Assembly: GCA_963169105.1 (NCBI GenBank)
Contig: OY720633.1
Coordinates: 35,108,795-35,172,794, forward strand
Length of the DNA: 64,000 bases
DNA from: Ceriagrion tenellum
Taxonomy: Eukaryota > Arthropoda > Insecta > Odonata > Coenagrionidae
Reading direction: 5' to 3'
In this document: positions 56,520 to 64,000 of the stretch, one piece after another
How the letters are laid out: every line of letters starts with the position of its first letter
How positions within the stretch are numbered: the stretch's first letter is position 1
The notes under the pieces: model-generated
Databases searched by the model: none
Told to the model about the DNA's origin: nothing
The model's input: only the letters and a program-made list of their open reading frames with translations
Made by a program: the position numbers and the translations under genes

Positions 56520-59371
56520 GGATAAATTGGCTCCAGTCACACCAAATATTTGACTGATTGCACAGACACGAGCTTGTTGAATACTGCAGCGCTTACTTCT
56601 AAGTCAATGTTTTACTTTAATTAAGTCAAATGACAACGAAAAGTCAAAACTTTTCCGGGGGTGGGAGTTGGAAGACGCTTATCAACTAGTAGGCTCTATT
56701 TGAATCAGGCTTATTATTTCAACGCTTTCAAATCAATTCATGTTTAACACGTTATACATTCAAATCACCAATTATGGGAGTAGTGAGAAAGACAGTGAAC
56801 AGGGGTACGCAAGCCGACAGGGTATTGTACGGCAGCCCTGGAAATGAGGTGCTATCGAAAAATGATATGACCGAATGGAAAGAAAATGACATCAATGAAG
56901 ACCTACAAAGAGTTGAGGACAGACCTTGAATTATATCTCAGCAAATATAACAGGCAAACTTATTGAACATTCTGAGCCACTAGAAAATATAAATAGAGGG
57001 AGATATTAATTTAAAGAACATATGAGGGAGACCATGGATGGGATAAATCAGACAGATTATGAGGGACGTCAAAAAAATGACTAATTACGGTAAAAGCGGT
57101 TAGCTGAGAGAAGAATGGAGAGGAGAACTGTAGGAAAACTATCTTCGGATTGGTAACTGACAGTGATATTTCCAGTTGCATCGATTAGCAAGACATTAAG
57201 AGTGCTGAAATTAAACGACCACTAATAACCCTCCAAAGACTTGTTGCTTTGGACCAGAAATAACAAACATTGCCCAAAGATTCCACCTTTACGTTGAACT
57301 TTATACTATCAACTAAGTATGCTTTCAGGAATTTGTCATACAAAGAATTCTAATCTTAATTCCAAGTCACATTTTAAATTAAAAAGCTATTCAGGTAAAC
57401 TCTATGGAGTTCCTTGATAATTCGGTATTCTTTTCCTAGATAAGAGATAATTAGGAAAGGTAGCCAAAACATGTCAACTTTTCCAAGAGTGGGAGTATAA
57501 ACGTTTAGGCAAGGTGAGGAGAAAAGCCATCCAGCAACCCTACGACGCCATTGCAGTGCTCTTCGTGGAAGTTGCCAAGGGACACGGGGCGCTGGAAATA
57601 CACTTCCCTGCACACCCCCAATTATGTTCTCATTTATCTCCACCAATGACGAATACCTGAATAGTTACACTGCTCAGCTTCCCCACTATTTCAAGCATTG
57701 AATAGAATATATCTATAAATAAATATAATAAAAAATAATCTGCCAATTATTTGTTAGTGACTCAAAAAATTGTTGCTTTATAAATTTAAATTTCATATTG
57801 AAACATTTTTAATTTTTCGCTAGCACTTATCTATTGTGAAAAACAACACAAATAGCCAATTTAAACTTATGATGTGTGTTAATTAAAATATTTAAAAGTT
57901 TAAAACCAGAAAAAAATTGATGGTACACAATCAAGACAGTGTAACCTTTTGGCTGATATCTATATTCTTCTATTTACGGAGAGTTAAACGGATATCGACG
58001 TATTCATATTTCACCATAAACTTATGGCACGGATGTAACTATGCTATCAATAATATATTGCGCTCAATGGCAACAAGGAATGCATTATATGCACGAATAA
58101 AATACCATTTTTTCGGCCTCATAACAAATCCACGAAAGCTGGCAACACAGTATGGGTCATGGTAATATCTCGATTTCTATTTATATGGCTCTTAATTTTA
58201 TTTATATTGATGAAAACTAAAAGCCAGCCGTACGTTTCCAAGAAATTACAAAACCTTAAATAATAGAGTAAATGTAATGCTTTGTTACCTCAAACACCAA
58301 CTCAAGAAATGTGAACTTAATATCTCTTGGTTTCATTTAAAAAATAATTATAATTCTACAAACAATTATACTGAACTACTGTCGAAAAATCAATCCTGCA
58401 GCTTAACTTAACACTGGCTATGATGTCATTGAGTCATTATTGCATTATATTTTGGTCATTACATTTCCGGATGCCTTCAATTTCCTTGTGTCGAAATAGC
58501 GATAAGGTGTTGAGGTTCCTGAGCGAGTGAAAATCGAGCATTCTCCAAACACAAAAAGGAAGTAAGTATTTCCTCTTTCATCAGTCTCTCCCGACTAAGC
58601 CAAAGAAACAAATCCCACTTTCTACTTCACTAATACATTTTAGGCGAGGTTTTTTTGGATGCTTCCTCAATCTAATTTACAAACTAACTTTTCGTGAATA
58701 GCTACGCCGTTAATCTAAGAACATACGTTGGGAAAATGATTTGGAGGTTCATAAGCCAACGTTGAGTCTACGAAAAAGCTCGAAGCGCTCTGTATGCGTA
58801 CAGGATGAAATCAAATCGCCACACGTAAGGGGCAATGACACTCGAGTTTCAAGCTCCCAAGAGGGCTAAAGGTTCAAGGTCGGCTTCTTGTCACATTTTC
58901 GTCACTCGCTATTGAAAAATCTCGCATTAAAATTTTTACGACCGACCATGACCCACTAAAATACCAAAGGTCGCGAATCGGCAGTTACGATACGCTGACA
59001 ATGTTTACACAAAATCATATCAGCAACTCGGAATGGTAGGATAATGACCTACTTACGCACATTCTCGACAAGTGGATACGTATTCGTACAACTGTAGGCA
59101 TGTGGTGGGGATAATTCAATCTTTTACAACGCAAGTCGATACGCACGCACGCAACGCAAGAAGGTACGCACTGGTGAGTAACAGGAAGTGCTCTTCATTT
59201 GCCTCCATTTGTCTTCAGACCATCTAATAAAACTAAATCGCGCTCGCTGATATTTATTTAACAAGTTTATGAATGAATAAAACACACTGAATAATAATAT
59301 TTTAATAAAAACTAACCTGATGTCAACATTTCCATATTTTTACAATTTAAAACGTAATTTAGTGACGATAC
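56520..59371. other. No recognisable gene
   Basis: About 2.85 kb. The minus frame 57646-57374 (90 codons) and plus frame 57917-58165 show no clear domain. Confidence 0.4.
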
Positions 59372-59552
59372 CATGGGCATAGCCAAGGGGAGGCAGGGGA
59401 GGACGAGACATTTCATACCAAATCTATTAAACGGAGCTCGACAGGATGATGTGCCTCCTCCTCCCTCCTGGCAAATATCTACAGATACGGATGGGTGTTC
59501 TGATTACCCACCCCCTCTCTCCGCCCTAGCATAAATCCTGGCTACACCCATG
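59372..59552. mobile_element. Short MITE, 181 bp, hAT-like
   Basis: The ends read CATGGGCATAGCCAAGG and, inverted, CATGGGTGTAGCCAGG. The flanks repeat GACGATA (59364-59370/71 and 59553-59559/60), a 7- or 8-bp duplication with one mismatch at the eighth base. No coding capacity. Two runs of GGAGG and their complement inside add hairpin potential. Confidence 0.75.
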
Positions 59553-59559
59553 GACGATA

Positions 59560-61559
59560 ATACTAATCGCTGCCGATAGAGACACCATGGAATTTAGGGG
59601 AAAATACCAGCATAAATAGATATGCAAAAACATTTAGAAATTCGAGGACGTCATCTGGAATGCATTAATCTTCGGCATGTTTTTCTATGATAAGAAGATG
59701 GATGGATGGTCAATGGGACAGAAAATTCTCCTCGATTAGGCAAAAGTCATCAATTAGTCATTAACGAGGGTGCACATGGAGTCACCATAATATATCCTAA
59801 TATACTATCTGATTGCATTGCACATCACGATTTCATTATCATAGATACAGTGGGATACAGAAGAAGTCAGCACATTCTTAATTATTTGGAAAGTTAAAAT
59901 AAAAACATTGGGTAAGGTGTGGTCTCACGTTGACCATGGCTTATCATCTCAGCCAGCGACTGCGCGAACTGCACGACCGAGGGCCGAAGAACTCAGTCCC
60001 TATCAGTCAAACTCATTGCCATGGAGATGCGGTGCGACTCAATTTGAAATACTACAAGCTCACCGGAGCGACTTTCCGGCATCGTGAGGACCTTATCAAA
60101 TCTCGCTCGCAATCGGTCGTCCAACGTTATCGGCCCCAAAATGCAAACACAGCCAACAAAAAATATCGGATGACTCAATTACGCAACGCTTACATCGCGA
60201 CTTTACACCCAAAAAGCACATGGACCAGTGTTGCGGAACAATGACAAAGTCACCGTCAATGAGGTTCTCCAATATAAAGTGTGGCGCGAGAACAGCAAAA
60301 TAAGCAGTAAATACCGAGCGCATGAGCAACCAACTCAATTACAAATAAGCGGACTTTGACGGGGTCCAATTAAAAATTGAAGAAGACTATAAGAAGAGTC
60401 TAAACTATTTAATGACAATCTCACTAGGTGTGTCAAGTATATCTTACGTCTTGTATACAGACATATGGTAACATCTTGATGAATTCAACGTCTGGCTAAA
60501 ACAAACACTGGGCGTAAAAAGGGCGTAAAAAGGGCGCAAAAAGCAAAGAGAATACACGACCGAGGATTAGACAAATAGGACAAGATGAACATCGAGTAAA
60601 AAATGAAGGGTGATATCTCAGAAGATCCGAGAAAAATTAGTAGAAATCATTGGAGCGCATTAGCTAAAGATAGAAAAAGATGGGCAATAACTTTTGAAGA
60701 TTCAAAAACCTATGGCGGGTGTTCGCACCAAAGTTAGGAGAGGTAGTTAGGACTTTAATAATCACTTAACTGATTGGTTAAGAGCTCATGCAACATGTTG
60801 ACATATGACATTTTCACACTGAAATTTGAAATACAGCACAGATTTTATAGTTCCAATGATTCTGAACCACCGACAAATAGGAAGACACAAGGGACCAAGA
60901 AATATGACAACACGGGGACGGCACCCATTGTGAAATCACATTCAAATTCAAAACAAAAGGACATTTCGCCAAAATGAAACGAAGAAGGTGGGGATTCATT
61001 CACAAAAAGCAAGGTGTTCCACCAAGATGGAAAAAACAACTAGGCAGAAAACCTGAACGGACTAGGGAAGCCCTGAAAGTTGTGAGGGGCGGGGGTTCAA
61101 GGGGATTGTGGCTGGGTCGCCTGAGGAGTCTGCCGGCTTCGTCTTTTATGCGAAGTATGTGGAGCGAGGCGAGGGGGAAAGGACCCGGAGGGGGGGGGGT
61201 GAGGGCGAGGGGAAGTGAGGTTGGCGCCAAGGAGGGAGGTATCTGGTGAGCGAATGAAGACCAAGTCACCGACGTGTTGAGGTCTGGGCGCGGCAAGGTA
61301 GAAAGGAAGGGATTCGACCCCGGTGAGACAGGTGAAAGAAGTATCAAGAGAGTCGGGCAGGAAAGTTCGCCAATTCCACGCCCGCGACATCAATCGCGTT
61401 CAAATTTCTCCGTTATGTTCCGCGCGCAAATTGGGTCACGAATGGTTGAGCGAGTTTAATAACCTCATTCCCTGGCTGGCCATAAAACGTACAACACCCG
61501 AAAGCAACAGTTGGCCCAATACCCTCTTTTCCCGAAAAAGAATTGGATTAATTTACCAC
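59560..61559. other. No recognised gene; several unassigned open frames
   Basis: The plus frame 59930-60244 (104 codons, GC-richer than its surroundings) and the plus frames 60974-61249 and 61323-61571 do not match any family I recognise. GGGCGTAAAAA is repeated three times at 60508-60543. A GC- and G-rich stretch at 61080-61260 includes a run of about ten G. Part of 61370-61560 could be 5' sequence of the adjoining LINE. Confidence 0.4.
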
Positions 61560-61759
61560 CCAGAAATATGAAGGTCGCTCAAAGATATATGAATACTGGC
61601 AACTTCGGAACGCCGCCCAATAGGGCGGGTATCGGGCCCGGCATCGGTGGAGGCAAGGCCCCCGAGGTCGTCATTATACGAACTCCTTGCACAAAAGAGT
61701 CAACACATGATACAAGGATCAAGGAAGATAAGAAGAAAAGGAAGAAGAGAAGGAAAGTA

Positions 61760-62625
61760 CAGATGAAAATAGGGACTTGGAACTTTACAACAATAATGAG
61801 GGCTGGGAAGCTGGAAAATATTAAACAGACAATGGATAGAGGGAAAATAGATGCCTCGGGGCTGTGCGAGGTGAGATGGAAGGATAGCGGTGACCACTGG
61901 AGTGATAGTTACAGGGTAATCTATAGTGGCGGGGCTGAGAGTAAACGTGGGGTAGCCATACTAATGAACGCGAATTTGGGGAGGAGGGTAGTAAATATTG
62001 AACAGGTGAACGACAGGATACTAGTGGTAGAAATAAAAGCACGTCCTACAAATTTCGTATTGGTCCAGGTGTACATGCCGACAAACGATCATAGGGAGAA
62101 AGAGGTGGATGGGGTGTAAGAACAGAGGAGATACTCAGAGAAGTCCCGGACGAGAAAAACCTAATAGTAACGAGCGACTAGATCGCAGTAGTGGGGGAAG
62201 GGAGATATGGGTATGAAGTGGGAGGGTTTGGATTAGGAACGAGAAATGATCGCCCTGAGAAGGTAGTTGAATTTTGTAGGAGAAATAAATTAATAGTTAC
62301 AAACACTTGGTTTAAACGTCAACGCAGGAGGAGGTACACATGGAAAATGCCGGGAGACACTGGAAGATACCAAATTAACTACATCATGGTTAGACAAAGA
62401 TTTAGGAACAGTGTGAAGAACTCGCGGAGCTATCCGGGGGCTGACGCAGACTCGGATCATAATTTAGTATGGATGAATTCTGAAGTTGCATTCAAAAAGC
62501 TAAATAAAAGCAGGAGGATGAAGAGCTGGAATTTGGAAGCGTTGAAAGGGGAAAAAAAGGAGGGAATACCAAGAGATAGGTGGTTCGGGTCTCCCCGCGG
62601 GCTAAAAACCTACCTCCCAGTCTGA
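61760..62625 (+). pseudogene. RTE endonuclease domain
   Basis: After a basic stretch (KKRKKRRKVQ), the frame reads MKIGTWNFTTIMRAGKLENI (family: GTWNVRTL...GKLExL), IDASGLCEVRWKDSGDHWSD (catalytic E), ESKRGVAILMNANLGRRVVN and LVQVYMPTNDHREKEVDGV, then TAA at 62117. A second frame from 62191 has KVVEFCRRNKLIVTNTWFKR, RRYTWKMPGDTGRYQINYIM (the family's TWxSPDGxxxNQIDYI region, changed here) and DADSDHNLVW (catalytic SDH). The endonuclease would nick target DNA. Frame breaks near 62115-62190 inactivate it. Confidence 0.87.
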
Positions 62626-63047
62626 AACTACGAGCTTATCACCGGAAATGGTAAATAGTGGGAAGGAAGGGTAAAAGGATGGGAAGGGTTAGCGAACACA
62701 GCCACTAGGAGGCCAACACCATGAGGCGGATTGCCGTCAAAAGGACGACAATGGGCCCCCGCCTCCCCTTAGTCCTCGTAGCTGTTGGGTTCCCCCAACA
62801 GCGTTAGACGTGCCTCCGCCAGTCTCGCTTACGCGAAAACTTACCACACATCTGTTGAGAACCGGCGAAGCCGATTGCCCAAATTCTTGGAATAGGGTGT
62901 ACGCCGGCTCGCTTTATGGGTAGACATCGTGTGGTCTGCCGGAGTACGTCATCGGATTGGGGCCCCGCCGGACCAATAATGGTCAAATCGGACCAATTAT
63001 GGTCAAAATGTGGGTCCCTTCATCTCAATACTCCCCGTCTACCCATT
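62581..63047. mobile_element. 467-bp insertion inside the RTE element, 15-bp target duplication
   Basis: The 15-base sequence AATACCAAGAGATAG occurs exactly at 62566-62580 and 63048-63062, and the RTE coding resumes after the second copy. A long, exact duplication is typical of LINE-driven insertion. The inserted DNA is GC-rich, has no ORF, and contains the perfect hairpin CTGTTGGG-TTCC-CCCAACAG (about 62781-62800) and a duplicated GGACCAAT(A/T)ATGGTCAAA at about 62970-63006. It is probably a SINE or a LINE 3' fragment. Confidence 0.85.
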
Positions 63048-63062
63048 AATACCAAGAGATAG

Positions 63063-63991
63063 TGGATAAGAACATAGGAGAAGCCAAATCAGCATGAACA
63101 ATCGAGGAAAAGTGGGAGAATATAAAAACAAGCATTGTAAGAGAGGCCGAGAAAACTATAGGAGCAGCGGAAATGAGGGGGGTAAAGAAGCAGTGGGTTA
63201 CGGAAGAAATGATTAGAAAAATGGAGGAGAGAAGGAATTAGAAAAATGTCAACACTGACATAGGTATGGCGAAATACAAGGAGCTAAATAATCAAGCGGG
63301 CGAAGGAAAATTGGTGGAAAAGGCAATGCAAGGAAAAGGAGAAACTGCAAAAGGAAGGGGAAGTGGGTGCGTAATATGCTAGGGTAAAATTGCTATCAGG
63401 AGGCAAGCGAGGGAAAACGGTACCAAAGATTAAGGGAAAGAGGTAGAATAATAATCGAGTAGGAAGATATTCAAGAAAGATGGCGAGAATATTTGAATGA
63501 GCCATATGACAGCTATAGTAGACCAACTAATTTAGATATAGAGGAGAGGGGAAGCCTTAATGAAGATACCTCGGGCCAAAGATTCTCGACAGTGAAATAG
63601 AGGGAGCATTGATAGAGATGAAGGCAAGAAAAGCTGTAGGAGTAGATAACATACCCTCGGAATTGCTAAAGAGTTTAGGAAATACGAGTTGGTGAATCGG
63701 GGTGGGCAAGTATAGGTCGCGGGGTAGGGTAAACATGCCCGTGATCGCCATTGCTTTCCTACATTTATGCTGAGGAAATGGTAGACAGGCGTGGGAGCAC
63801 TTGAGGTTGGAGTCAAAGTGGGAGGGCATCTTATAAAATCAGTTGGATTCGCGGACGATCAGGCATTGGTTAGTGGGTCTACGAAGGGACTACAAGCTTT
63901 GGTAGACGCTTTAGAAATGAAGTGCGGGATATTCCGAATGAAGATAAATCATAAGAAAAAAAGGGGTCATTCCATGTCAGATCAGCAGTGA
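63063..63991 (+). pseudogene. RTE linker and reverse transcriptase remnant
   Basis: Broken frames give QWVTEEMIRKMEERRN near 63190-63240, then a DIQERWREYLNEPYDSYSRP-like linker near 63470-63530. The RT start IEGALIEMKARKAVGVDNIP (family: I..LKNGKAPGxDNIPAELLK) lies near 63600-63655. From 63791 a frame has LIKSVGFADDQALVSGSTKG with the catalytic FADD. The region between about 63700 and 63780, where the first catalytic aspartate should be, is lost. The end lies outside the window. Confidence 0.83.
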
Positions 63992-64000
63992 GTTTACCCT

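Larger units (their letters stand above)
61560..64000 (+). mobile_element. RTE-type non-LTR retrotransposon, broken, continues past the window
   Basis: Apurinic-like endonuclease and RT pieces lie in the order typical of RTE LINEs. The element is interrupted at 62581-63047 by another insertion, lacks part of the RT (near 63700-63780) and has stops throughout. It continues to the window edge. Confidence 0.87.

Noticed and set aside
57374..57646. 90-codon minus frame, considered as a LINE or host exon
   Set aside because: Vague similarity to RT thumb wording only; no ordered motif set.
59930..60244. 104-codon plus frame
   Set aside because: No recognised domain; codon content alone does not support a gene.
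1..64000. Bacterial-type systems such as CRISPR arrays, operons or toxin-antitoxin genes
   Set aside because: Intron-split genes and eukaryotic transposons throughout; the direct repeats seen lack the unit-spacer pattern of CRISPR.

Overview
This window looks like animal, most probably arthropod (insect-type), nuclear DNA. It is AT-rich, its genes are split by spliceosomal introns, and it is crowded with decayed transposable elements of many classes. No sign of bacterial or organellar sequence was seen. The species cannot be fixed from the sequence alone.

The only recognisable host gene is glycogen synthase. It lies on the minus strand from 43362 down to 21358, in ten coding exons whose splice sites and phases all join correctly into about 639 residues and a stop codon. 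The first coding exon (roughly 40 residues ending in the conserved segment before V-G-G) was not found and may lie beyond 64000. Its introns hold most of the elements described: a CR1/jockey-like LINE fragment (23.0-24.0 kb), a tRNA-like piece (24.9 kb), a complete but dead copia element with LTRs and matching target duplications (25115-30101), a triplicated 3'-tail repeat (32.8-34.2 kb), a 596-bp hAT-type MITE (35279-35874) and a 310-bp retroelement piece (36.9 kb).

Left flank, 1-18 kb. A damaged PIF/Harbinger element has convergent Myb-like and DDE genes (350-4227). A Tigger/pogo element with both terminal repeats follows directly (4393-7028). Then come three copies of a short hammerhead-like unit in alternating orientation (7.15-7.66 kb), a 5'-truncated gypsy pol with its 3' LTR (10.0-11.81 kb), a LINE fragment (12.1-12.7 kb), a second hammerhead-like unit with inverted arms (14.4 kb), a piggyBac-like fragment (14.8-15.1 kb), a retroviral-type integrase fragment (15.5-15.9 kb) and an internally deleted piggyBac with TTAA target sites (16042-17875).

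Right flank, 43.4-64 kb. It carries few elements until 51 kb: short tandem repeats at 46.6, 47.6 and 50.4 kb, a CpG-rich stretch at 46.9-47.3 kb, and hammerhead-like cores at 44.1, 48.2 and 51.5 kb. Then follow a LINE (51.7-53.6 kb), a minus-strand LINE fragment (56.0-56.5 kb), a small hAT-like MITE (59.4 kb) and an RTE-type LINE running off the window (61.6-64 kb), itself interrupted by a 467-bp insertion with a 15-bp target duplication.

The most unusual signal is the set of short sequences that share the hammerhead ribozyme layout (CTGANGA, a stem II hairpin, GAA(A), a tiny palindromic stem III, a short stem I). They occur in several diverged families and are probably terminal pieces of Penelope-like elements.
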